In this document: positions 10,405 to 19,508 of the stretch, piece after piece
Layout of the letters: every line of letters begins with the position of its first letter
Position numbering within the stretch: the first letter of the stretch is position 1
Source of the DNA: Tabrizicola sp.
GTDB lineage: Bacteria > Pseudomonadota > Alphaproteobacteria > Rhodobacterales > Rhodobacteraceae
Reading direction: 5' to 3'
NCBI RefSeq assembly: GCF_030694085.1
Contig: NZ_JAUXZE010000056.1
Span: forward strand, 62,001 to 126,000
DNA: 64,000 nt
Notes under the pieces: model-generated
The model's input: only the letters and a program-made list of their open reading frames with translations
What the model was told of the DNA's origin: nothing
Database searches by the model: none
Made by a program: the position numbers and the translations under genes

Positions 10405-10878
10405 ATGAAGCTTTCGACCAAGGGGCGATACGCGATGGTGGCGCTGGCTGACCTTGCGCTGGCTGAAGGGCAGAAGGGCGGCGACGATCTGGTGTCGCTG
10501 GCCGCAATCTCGAAGCGGCAGGACATCAGCCTGCCTTATCTCGAGCAGCTTTTCGTCAAGCTCCGCCGCGCGGGCCTGGTCGAAGCGGTGCGCGGTCCGG
10601 GCGGCGGCTACAAGCTGGCGCGCAGCCCGAACGAGATCCGCATTTCCGAGGTGATGGAAGCCGTCGAAGAGACGGTGGATGCCATGCACACAGGCGCTGG
10701 CGCTTCCGGCGGGTTGTCGGGCAGCCGCGCGCAATCTCTGACCAACCGGCTCTGGGAAAGCCTGTCGGCCAACGTCTATGTCTTTCTGCACCAGGTGCGG
10801 CTGTCGGATGTGGTGAAGAACGACCTGACCCCGTGCCCGGCGGTGCCGCATCTGTTCCGCGTGGTGGATGAGGAATGA
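10405..10878 (+). CDS. iscR: Rrf2-family regulator IscR, single-cysteine type
   Basis: A 157-residue winged-helix repressor/sensor leading the suf operon. The Rrf2 N-terminus (MKLSTKGRYAMVALADLAL), the recognition-helix region ISLPYLEQLFVKLRRAGLV and the wing RGPGGGYKLAR are intact. E. coli IscR binds a 2Fe-2S cluster through three closely spaced Cys; here the equivalent stretch (residues 92-110) has none and the only Cys is Cys144. One-Cys IscR proteins are known in Rhodobacter. Its stop overlaps the start of the cysteine desulfurase by 4 nt. It probably controls its own operon in answer to iron-sulfur status, together with the ICE-like box upstream. Confidence 0.93.
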   Translation: MKLSTKGRYAMVALADLALAEGQKGGDDLVSLAAISKRQDISLPYLEQLFVKLRRAGLVEAVRGPGGGYKLARSPNEIRISEVMEAVEETVDAMHTGAGASGGLSGSRAQSLTNRLWESLSANVYVFLHQVRLSDVVKNDLTPCPAVPHLFRVVDEE

Positions 10879-11918
10879 ACCGCAGCTACCTCGACTGGAA
10901 CGCGACGGCCCCCCTGCGCCCCGAGGCGAAGGCGGCGATGGTCGCGGCGATGGAGGTGGTGGGTAACCCGTCCTCGGTCCATGCCGAGGGGCGGGCGGCG
11001 AAGTCGCTTCTGGAAAGATCGCGCGCCGGGATCGCTGCGGCGCTTGGGGCGGACGGGGCGGACATCATCTTCACCTCTGGCGCGACCGAGTCGGCGGCAC
11101 TGGCCTGCGCCGGTCGGGGGCTGGTCTGCGCGCCTTTGGAGCATGACGCGGTCGCTGCCTGGTGTGAGGCGTCGTTGACGGTGGACGGACAGGGCAGGGT
11201 CGCGGTCGCTGATCCCGCCCGGACCGCCTTGCAACTGGCGAACTCCGAAACCGGCATCCTGCAGGACCTGCCGCAGAGCCTTGCTGTCAGCGACCTCACG
11301 CAGGCTTTCGGCAAGGTGCCGTTGGCTTTCAACTGGCTTGGTTGCGATATGGGACTGGTCTCGGCGCACAAGCTGGGTGGCCCGAAGGGCATTGGCGCTC
11401 TGGTCGTGCGCCAGGGCATCGAGGTCCCGCCGCAAATGAAGGGCGGGGGGCAAGAGATGGGTCGCCGCGCCGGGACCGAGAACCTGATCGGCATCGCCGG
11501 ATTTGCCGCCGCCTGCGAGGCTGCCGCGCGGGATCTGGCCAACGGAGTCTGGGACGAGGTTGCCGAACTTAGAAATATTCTAGAATCGGAGTTGTCGGCT
11601 GCGGCAAAAGAAACTATTTCGGTCGGGAATGGTTTGCCACGGCTGCCGAACACGCTGTGCCTGATTGCTCCCGGCTGGAAAGGGGAGACGCAGGTGATGG
11701 CGATGGACCTTGCGGGGTTCGCGATCTCTGCGGGCTCGGCCTGTTCCTCGGGCAAGGTCCGGGCCAGCCGCGTGCTGGTCGCGATGGGCTTTGACGCGGC
11801 GCTTGCGGGCCAGGCAATCCGGGTCTCGCTTGGGCCCGGCGTGACAAAAGACGACGTGCTGCGGTTCGCCCAAGTCTGGACCGCCACCTATGCCAAGGCC
11901 CGCGCGCGGGCTGCCTGA
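10875..11918 (+). CDS. Cysteine desulfurase, IscS/NifS type
   Basis: A 347-residue PLP enzyme that removes sulfur from cysteine for Fe-S assembly. PLP Lys166 lies in SAHKLGGPKG, the His of APLEHDAV stacks on PLP, and the catalytic Cys290 lies in ISAGSACSSGK, the group I (IscS/NifS) loop. It is shorter than E. coli IscS (404 aa), lacking the long C-terminus that binds IscU, consistent with a Suf setting without IscU. It overlaps iscR by 4 nt and precedes sufB by 12 nt. The operon also ends in a second desulfurase, SufS; the division of labour between them is unknown. Confidence 0.93.
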   Translation: MNRSYLDWNATAPLRPEAKAAMVAAMEVVGNPSSVHAEGRAAKSLLERSRAGIAAALGADGADIIFTSGATESAALACAGRGLVCAPLEHDAVAAWCEASLTVDGQGRVAVADPARTALQLANSETGILQDLPQSLAVSDLTQAFGKVPLAFNWLGCDMGLVSAHKLGGPKGIGALVVRQGIEVPPQMKGGGQEMGRRAGTENLIGIAGFAAACEAAARDLANGVWDEVAELRNILESELSAAAKETISVGNGLPRLPNTLCLIAPGWKGETQVMAMDLAGFAISAGSACSSGKVRASRVLVAMGFDAALAGQAIRVSLGPGVTKDDVLRFAQVWTATYAKARARAA

Positions 11919-11930
11919 AAGGAAACGCCG

Positions 11931-13451
<1,521 letters not shown>

Positions 13452-13458
13452 CCCTACG

Positions 13459-15135
13459 ATGGCCCACGTGCGTGCATATGCGGAACCGGATGCGGAACGA
13501 ACCACGGTCGTTCTGGTCTCGGCCATGCGCAACGAGGGGCCGTTCGTGCTGGAATGGCTGGCCTATCACCGGGTGATCGGGGTGGACCGGGTGGTTGTTG
13601 TTTCCAATGGCTCAACGGATGGATCGGATGATCTGCTGACGGCCCTCGCTCAATCGGGCGAGATCACCTTCCTGCGGACCACACCCGGCTATGGAGTCGC
13701 GCCGCAAGAGGCCGCGGTGCAGGCCTTTGAAGCTGAGGTCGGCTATCGGCCAGGCGCCTGGTATCTGTGGCTGGATGCAGATGAATTCCTGAATGTTCAC
13801 GTCGGCGACCGGACGGTGCAGGCCCTCTTGGACCGGCTGGGCAGCGCCGGGGCGCTGATGCTGAACTGGCGGCTCTTCGGCTCGGGCGGGAATGACAGCT
13901 TTACCGGCCGCCATATCTCGGACGATTTCACTGGGGCCTCCAAGCTTGGGTTTGTTGCAAATCTGGAAACGAAGCCGATGTTCCGCGCAGATCATCGGTA
14001 TGCCGGGTTCTCTGCCAATTCCGCCGGGCTGCCGCGCCTAGTGGATGGGGCGGCGGTCACGGCGGAGGACTGCCTTGGCGGCAATGGCAAACCCTTGGAC
14101 CCGAAGAACCCCCGCACCGCACCCTGGCTGGCGCGGGAACCGTACACCGGGCGCACCAACCTGGCCTCGCGGCGGGAATTCGGCTGGGACTTGGCGCAGA
14201 TCAACCACTATTCGGTGCGCACGCCCGACCATTTCCGCCTGAAAGCCGCGCGGGGGCGGGGCATGGTCTCGACCGGACCGCGCCGCCCGAATGTCCGCCA
14301 CACGCCGGAATACTTCGACCGTTTCGACCGGAACGAGGCCGAAGACCGCAGCATCCTGCACTGGGAAGCCGCGGTTACAGCCGAGATTGCCCGCCTTGCG
14401 GCTTTGCCCGGCGTGGCCGAGGCGCAGGCCCGCGTCGATACGCTGGTGGCCGAGGCGCTTGCTGCGCTGGATCAGGCTCCCGACCGTCTGATCGACGACA
14501 TCGCGACACCGAAAAGGAAGGTCATTCGCGGAATGGATGCAGAGATGGAGCAGGAGGCCGACGCCCCAAGCTTTGAGCTGACCTTTGCCCCAAGGGAACG
14601 CCGGTTCCTGGTCAGCAAATACGAGGCGGCGACCACGATCCTGGAGTATGGCAGCGGCGGGTCGACCGTACTTGCGGCCGAGCTGGGCAAGACCGTGTTC
14701 AGTGTCGAAAGTGATCAGGACTGGGCCGACCGAATGGCCTCGCATGTCGCCACGATTTCGGACCGGGCGCATGTCCACTGGGCCGATGTCGGCCCCACCG
14801 GCCCCTGGGGCGTGCCGATGAAACCCCGGGAGTTCCGCAAATTCCACGAATACGCGCTGTCGGTCTGGGACCGGCCCGATTTCGTGCAGCCTGACCTGGT
14901 GCTGATCGACGGCCGGTTCCGCGCGGCCTGCCTCGTCGCCGTGATGATGCGGACGGCAAGGCCGGTGACCGTGCTGTTCGACGATTACATCAGGCGGCGC
15001 TACTACCACGGTGTCGAAGGTCTGGCCCAGAAGGAAGAAATGGTCGGCCGCATGGCCCGCTTTACTGTCACCCCCGGCGCGATCCCGCCCGATATGGTCA
15101 CCCAGGCCGTCGGCTGGTTCACCGATCCGCGCTGA
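13459..15135 (+). CDS. Glycosyltransferase (GT2-like) / methyltransferase-like fusion inside the suf operon
   Basis: A 558-residue two-part protein. Residues 1-300: GT-A fold of the Glyco_tranf_2_4 type, with VVLVSAMRNEGPFVLEW, VVVVSNGSTDGSDDLL and the metal site LWLDADEF (106-110). Residues 340-558: Rossmann-like segment with ILEYGSGGSTVLAAE (motif I), VFSVESD, and DLVLIDGRFR, as in class I methyltransferases. The ATG at 13459 follows the sufB stop by 7 nt without a good Shine-Dalgarno, so translation may be coupled. Neither half has a known role in Fe-S assembly. It shares its N-terminal type with the broken gene at 3071-3919. Substrates are unknown. Confidence 0.8.
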   Translation: MAHVRAYAEPDAERTTVVLVSAMRNEGPFVLEWLAYHRVIGVDRVVVVSNGSTDGSDDLLTALAQSGEITFLRTTPGYGVAPQEAAVQAFEAEVGYRPGAWYLWLDADEFLNVHVGDRTVQALLDRLGSAGALMLNWRLFGSGGNDSFTGRHISDDFTGASKLGFVANLETKPMFRADHRYAGFSANSAGLPRLVDGAAVTAEDCLGGNGKPLDPKNPRTAPWLAREPYTGRTNLASRREFGWDLAQINHYSVRTPDHFRLKAARGRGMVSTGPRRPNVRHTPEYFDRFDRNEAEDRSILHWEAAVTAEIARLAALPGVAEAQARVDTLVAEALAALDQAPDRLIDDIATPKRKVIRGMDAEMEQEADAPSFELTFAPRERRFLVSKYEAATTILEYGSGGSTVLAAELGKTVFSVESDQDWADRMASHVATISDRAHVHWADVGPTGPWGVPMKPREFRKFHEYALSVWDRPDFVQPDLVLIDGRFRAACLVAVMMRTARPVTVLFDDYIRRRYYHGVEGLAQKEEMVGRMARFTVTPGAIPPDMVTQAVGWFTDPR

Positions 15136-15153
15136 CGTCACAAGGAAAGAAAA

Positions 15154-15909
15154 ATGCTGGAAATCAATAACCTGCACGTCAAACTTGAAGAAGAGGACAA
15201 GGTGATCCTCCGCGGCGTCGATCTGAAGATCGGACCGGGCGAGGTCCATGCAATCATGGGCCCCAACGGCTCGGGCAAGTCGACGCTGTCCTACGTCCTG
15301 TCGGGCCGCGACGGCTATGAGGTGACCGAGGGTTCGGCGACGCTGGACGGCCAGGAACTGCTGGAGATGGAGCCGGAAGAGCGCGCGGCGGCGGGCCTCT
15401 TCCTGGCCTTCCAGTACCCGGTCGAGATCCCCGGCGTCGGCAACATGACCTTCCTGCGGACGGCGGTAAACGCGCAGCGGAAAGCCCGCGGCGAGGATGA
15501 ACTCAGCGCCGGCGACTTCCTGAAGATCGTGCGCGAAAAGGCCAAGACCCTGAAGATCGACGCCGAGATGCTGAAGCGCCCGGTCAACGTCGGCTTCTCG
15601 GGCGGCGAGAAAAAGCGCAACGAAATCTTGCAGATGGCCATGCTGGAACCCCGCATGTGCATCCTGGACGAGACCGACTCGGGCCTTGACGTCGATGCGA
15701 TGAAGCTGGTCGCGGATGGGGTGAACGCCCTGCGCAGCGCCGGCCGGTCCTTCCTGGTCATCACGCACTACCAGCGGCTTCTGGACCACATCAAGCCGGA
15801 CGTCGTTCACATCATGGCGGCGGGTCGCATCATCAAGACCGGCGGCCCGGAACTGGCCCTTGAGGTCGAGAGCAACGGCTATGCCGACATCCTGAACGAG
15901 GTGGGCTGA
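15154..15909 (+). CDS. sufC: Fe-S assembly ATPase SufC
   Basis: A 251-residue ABC-type ATPase that powers the SufBC2D scaffold in the cytoplasm; it is not a transporter subunit. Walker A GPNGSGKST, Q-loop region FLAFQYPVEIPG, the SufC-type signature FSGGEKKRNE and Walker B MCILDETDSGLD are intact, with the switch His in VITHYQRLL. A strong Shine-Dalgarno (AAGGAAAG) precedes the ATG, restoring independent initiation after the fusion gene. Its stop overlaps the sufD start by 4 nt. Confidence 0.97.
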   Translation: MLEINNLHVKLEEEDKVILRGVDLKIGPGEVHAIMGPNGSGKSTLSYVLSGRDGYEVTEGSATLDGQELLEMEPEERAAAGLFLAFQYPVEIPGVGNMTFLRTAVNAQRKARGEDELSAGDFLKIVREKAKTLKIDAEMLKRPVNVGFSGGEKKRNEILQMAMLEPRMCILDETDSGLDVDAMKLVADGVNALRSAGRSFLVITHYQRLLDHIKPDVVHIMAAGRIIKTGGPELALEVESNGYADILNEVG

Positions 15910-17204
15910 TGGCACTGCCGAAGGCAAAGGAAGACGCGCTCGCCGCCCGGCTGGCGGCACTGACCCTTCCTGCGGGCAAGGGCTGGCTTGCGGCTTTGCG
16001 GAGCGAGGCTCTGGCCCGGCTGACCGCGATGGGCCTTCCCGCCCGGCGCGACGAATACTGGCGCTACACCGACCCGACCAGCCTGAATGTCCCGGAAGCC
16101 CCCGTGGCCGTCCGCTTCGAGCCGGGTGACGAGGCGGAACCCTTTGACGGCATGGACCGGCTGAAGATCGTCTTCGTGGACGGGGTCTTCGACGCCGCCG
16201 CTTCGGACGACCTGACCCTGTCCGGCGTGACGATCGAGCGGTTGTCGCAGACCGGGGGCAAGGACATCCATTGGGCGCAGGGCCTGTATGGCCAGTTGGA
16301 AACGCGCGGCCAGACGCCCGTCGCGCGGCCGCTGGCTGCGCTGAACTCGGCTTTTGCCACGGATGGGGTGCTGATCCATGTCACTGGCAGGGCGGCGAAA
16401 CCGGTCTCTTTGATTTATGTCCATCAATCAGATACTTCGGACGCGATCCTCCACCATTGCGTGAAGCTGGAGGCGGGTGCCAGCCTGACACTTCTGGAAA
16501 ACGGCCCCGCCGCTGCGCGCTTTTCCAATGTGCTTGAGGTCGACATCGCCGAGGGGGCGCAGTTCCATCACATCCGGCTGCAAGGCCGCGACCACCAGCG
16601 CCGCGCGGTGACGCATCTTTTCGCCCGCCTGGGGGCCAGATCCGAAATGCGGTCCTTCACGCTGACTGCGAACGGTCGGCTGACCCGCAACGAGGCGGTG
16701 GTCGAGTTGACCGGCGACGAAGGTCGGGCGCATCTGGCCGGGGCAACGGTGGGGGACGGCGACTTTCACCACGACGACACAGTCTTCGTCACCCATGCGG
16801 CTGTGGCCTGCGAAAGCCGTCAGGTGTTCAAGAAGGTCCTGATGAACGGCGCCGTGGGTGTCTTCCAGGGCAAGATCCTGGTGAAACCCGGCGCACAGAA
16901 GACCGACGGCTACCAGATCAGCCAGTCGCTGCTTCTGGACGAGGACAGCCAGTTTCTTGCGAAACCCGAGCTGGAGATCTACGCCGACGACGTCAAGTGC
17001 AGCCACGGCTCGACCTCTGGCGCCATCGACGAGACCGCGCTGTTCTACCTGCAATCGCGCGGCATACCTCGCCGAAGGGCGCAGGCGCTTCTGGTCCTGG
17101 CCTTCCTTGCCGAAGCCATCCAGGAGATCGCCGACGAAGACATCGCCGAGGACATCCGCGGCCGCCTGGAACGCTGGCTCGCCCGGCACGGCTCGAACGG
17201 GTAG
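15909..17204 (+). CDS. sufD: Fe-S scaffold subunit SufD
   Basis: A 431-residue SufB paralogue that completes the SufBC2D scaffold and is linked to iron entry. Signs: N-terminal helix region with RRDEYWRYTDPTSL, a long beta-helix core, and the C-terminal block VKCSHGSTSGAIDETALFYLQSRGI, which carries the conserved His that faces SufB. It starts within the sufC stop (ATGA) and ends 9 nt before a Yip1-like gene. Normal length, no damage seen. Confidence 0.95.
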   Translation: MALPKAKEDALAARLAALTLPAGKGWLAALRSEALARLTAMGLPARRDEYWRYTDPTSLNVPEAPVAVRFEPGDEAEPFDGMDRLKIVFVDGVFDAAASDDLTLSGVTIERLSQTGGKDIHWAQGLYGQLETRGQTPVARPLAALNSAFATDGVLIHVTGRAAKPVSLIYVHQSDTSDAILHHCVKLEAGASLTLLENGPAAARFSNVLEVDIAEGAQFHHIRLQGRDHQRRAVTHLFARLGARSEMRSFTLTANGRLTRNEAVVELTGDEGRAHLAGATVGDGDFHHDDTVFVTHAAVACESRQVFKKVLMNGAVGVFQGKILVKPGAQKTDGYQISQSLLLDEDSQFLAKPELEIYADDVKCSHGSTSGAIDETALFYLQSRGIPRRRAQALLVLAFLAEAIQEIADEDIAEDIRGRLERWLARHGSNG

Positions 17205-17213
17205 GGCGGTAGG

Positions 17214-17693
17214 ATGACGGTTTCGGCCGATATGGTGGCCACCTGGAGGCGGCCGCGACAGATCCTGCGGCAGCACCTTGCGCGCGGTCAGTCCGAACCT
17301 TTTGCCTTCTCGCTTCTGCTTGTCTTCCTGGCGCTGACCTTCATCGGTCAATGGCCCGTCGCGGCGCGTGAGGCCTTTCTGGCCGAGGAAGCGTCCCCCG
17401 TGCCGCGCATCCTGGCCCGCGCCTTTGCCGTGCTTGCGACGATCCCGCTCTGGTATCTTCTGGCCGCGCTCAGCCGACTGGTCGCCAGGGCGCTTGGCGG
17501 GCAGGGGAACTGGTACGGGGCGCGGATCGCGCTCTTTTGGGCGTTGGCCGCGGTGGGACCGCTCATGCTGCTGCAAGGCATGGTCGGCGGGATGATCGGT
17601 CCAGGCTCTGCGCTTTCGGCCGTGACGCTGGCGGTGGGCCTGGCCTTCCTGTGGCTTTGGGCCACACTTTTGCACGAGGCGGAACGCGGATGA
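17214..17693 (+). CDS. Yip1-like integral membrane protein (first of two)
   Basis: A 159-residue protein with four predicted hydrophobic helices (FAFSLLLVFLALTFIGQW; AFAVLATIPLWYLLAALSRLV; IALFWALAAVGPLMLL; AVTLAVGLAFLWLWATLL) after a charged N-terminus containing RRPRQILRQHLARG. This is the pattern of the bacterial YIP1 family. Its role is unknown, but two such genes in the middle of a suf operon suggest a membrane-linked partner or a conserved passenger. Its stop overlaps the next start by 4 nt. Confidence 0.75.
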   Translation: MTVSADMVATWRRPRQILRQHLARGQSEPFAFSLLLVFLALTFIGQWPVAAREAFLAEEASPVPRILARAFAVLATIPLWYLLAALSRLVARALGGQGNWYGARIALFWALAAVGPLMLLQGMVGGMIGPGSALSAVTLAVGLAFLWLWATLLHEAERG

Positions 17694-18283
17694 CCCTGGG
17701 TGCGCGACTTGCCTCTCTGGCGCGGCTGACGCTGCAGGATCCGCAACAGGCGGCGCGGGTGCTTCTGGCCGAAGGCGTGCCGCTGAAGGCGCGCAGTGCC
17801 GGTCTTCTTCTGGTGGCGATCCTGTCGGCGCTGCTTGCCAGCCTGCAGGTCGGCGGGCGGGAGGGTCTTGATCCGTTCAGCGCGCTCATGCTGGCCAGCC
17901 CGATCCGCGCGGCGGTGTTCCAGTGGCTGTTCCTGGCGGTGACCGTTGTCCTGGTCCACCGGGTCGGCCGGGCCTTCGGGGGTCACGGGCGCTTTGCCGA
18001 CGCGCTGCTTGTCGTCGTCTGGTTGCAGCTGGTCATGCTGGGCTTCCAGGTCCTGCAGATGGTCATCCTGCCCTTGTCGCCGAACTTTGCCGGGTTGATT
18101 GGCCTTGTCATCTTCGGGCTCTATCTCTGGCTTCTGACCGTGTTCATCGCGGAACTGCACGGCTTCGCGTCGCGCGGGATTGTCTTCCTGGTCATGGTGC
18201 TGACCGCCATTGCCGCGGGGTTTCTCCTGGCGGTGGTGCTGATCCTCTTCCTCGGGCCGGAGGCCCTGATGCCGAATGTATGA
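17690..18283 (+). CDS. Yip1-like integral membrane protein (second of two)
   Basis: A 197-residue protein with an N-terminal amphipathic segment (LARLTLQDPQQAARVLLAEG) and about five hydrophobic helices, of the YIP1 type. The ATG at 17690 overlaps the preceding stop, and its end overlaps the sufS start by 8 nt, so it is firmly part of the operon. It may pair with its upstream neighbour as a heteromeric membrane unit. The function is unknown. Confidence 0.78.
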   Translation: MTLGARLASLARLTLQDPQQAARVLLAEGVPLKARSAGLLLVAILSALLASLQVGGREGLDPFSALMLASPIRAAVFQWLFLAVTVVLVHRVGRAFGGHGRFADALLVVVWLQLVMLGFQVLQMVILPLSPNFAGLIGLVIFGLYLWLLTVFIAELHGFASRGIVFLVMVLTAIAAGFLLAVVLILFLGPEALMPNV

Positions 18284-19496
18284 CGTCCGACAAGTCCGCG
18301 CCGACTTCCCGATCCTGTCCCGGCAGGTGAATGGCAAGCCATTGGTCTACCTTGACAACGGCGCGTCGGCGCAGAAGCCGCAGGTGGTGATCGACGCTGT
18401 GACGCGGGCCTATTCCGAGGAATACGCCAATGTTCACCGGGGGTTGCACTACCTGTCGAACCTTGCGACCGAAAAGTACGAATCCACCCGCGGGATCATC
18501 GCGCGCTTCCTGAACGCCGCCTCCGAGAGCGAGATCGTCTTCACCACCGGCACGACCGAGGCGATCAACCTTGTCTCCTACGCCTGGGCTGCGCCAAGGT
18601 TGCAAGCCGGCGACGAGATCGTGCTGTCGGTGATGGAGCATCACGCCAACATCGTCCCCTGGCACTTCCTGCGCGAACGGCAGGGCGTGGTGCTGAAATG
18701 GGTCGATGTGGACGCGAACGGCGACCTTGACCCGCAGGCGGTGATCGACGCGATCGGGCCGAAGACCCGGCTTGTGGCCGTGACGCATATGTCCAACGTC
18801 CTTGGCACCGTGGTCGATGTGGCCTCGATCTGCCGGGGCGCGCAGGAAAAGGGCGTGCCGGTGCTGGTCGACGGCAGCCAGGCCGCCGTCCATATGCCGG
18901 TCGACGTGCAGGCACTTGGTTGCGACTTCTACGCCATCACCGGACACAAGCTCTACGGACCTTCGGGGTCGGGCGGAATTTACATCCGCCGCGAGCGTCA
19001 GGCCGAGATGCGCCCGTTCCTTGGCGGCGGCGACATGATCCGCGAGGTCACGCGCGACACCGTCACCTGGAACGATCCGCCGATGAAGTTCGAGGCCGGG
19101 ACCCCCGGCATCGTGCAGCAGATCGGCCTTGGCGTGGCGCTGGACTACATGATGTCGCTTGGTATGGCCAACGTGGCCGCCCACGAACGCACGCTTCGCG
19201 ATTATGCCCGCGACAGGCTTGCGGGCCTTAACTGGCTGAACGTGCAAGGCACTTCGGCGGGGAAGGGGGCGATCTTCTCGTTCACGCTGGACGGGGCGGC
19301 CCATGCCCACGACATCTCGACCATCCTGGACAAGCGCGGCATCGCCGTCCGCGCCGGCACCCATTGCGCCATGCCGCTGATGGAACACCTTGGCATCACC
19401 GCCTCGTGCCGCGCTTCGTTCGGGCTTTACAACACGGTCGAAGAGGTCGACGCCCTGGTCAGCGCGCTGGACCTGGCGCACGAGCTTTTCGCCTGA
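18276..19496 (+). CDS. sufS: Cysteine desulfurase SufS
   Basis: A 406-residue group II cysteine desulfurase supplying sulfur to SufB. PLP Lys225 lies in ITGHKLYGPSG, the stacking His in MEHHANIVPW, and the catalytic Cys364 in RAGTHCAMPL, the short SufS-type loop that normally needs SufE or SufU for full activity. The start overlaps the preceding gene by 8 nt. It is the last gene of the operon here: no sufE, sufU, sufT or sufA follows, and the next gene is convergent 12 nt away, leaving no room for a separate terminator. Confidence 0.96.
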   Translation: MYDVRQVRADFPILSRQVNGKPLVYLDNGASAQKPQVVIDAVTRAYSEEYANVHRGLHYLSNLATEKYESTRGIIARFLNAASESEIVFTTGTTEAINLVSYAWAAPRLQAGDEIVLSVMEHHANIVPWHFLRERQGVVLKWVDVDANGDLDPQAVIDAIGPKTRLVAVTHMSNVLGTVVDVASICRGAQEKGVPVLVDGSQAAVHMPVDVQALGCDFYAITGHKLYGPSGSGGIYIRRERQAEMRPFLGGGDMIREVTRDTVTWNDPPMKFEAGTPGIVQQIGLGVALDYMMSLGMANVAAHERTLRDYARDRLAGLNWLNVQGTSAGKGAIFSFTLDGAAHAHDISTILDKRGIAVRAGTHCAMPLMEHLGITASCRASFGLYNTVEEVDALVSALDLAHELFA

Positions 19497-19508
19497 GGCC
19501 GGGTGGGT

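Noticed and set aside
14038..15960. 640-codon open frame on the minus strand
   Set aside because: Antisense to the fusion gene and sufC, with no recognisable domain; low-complexity His/Asp/Arg-rich text typical of shadow frames.
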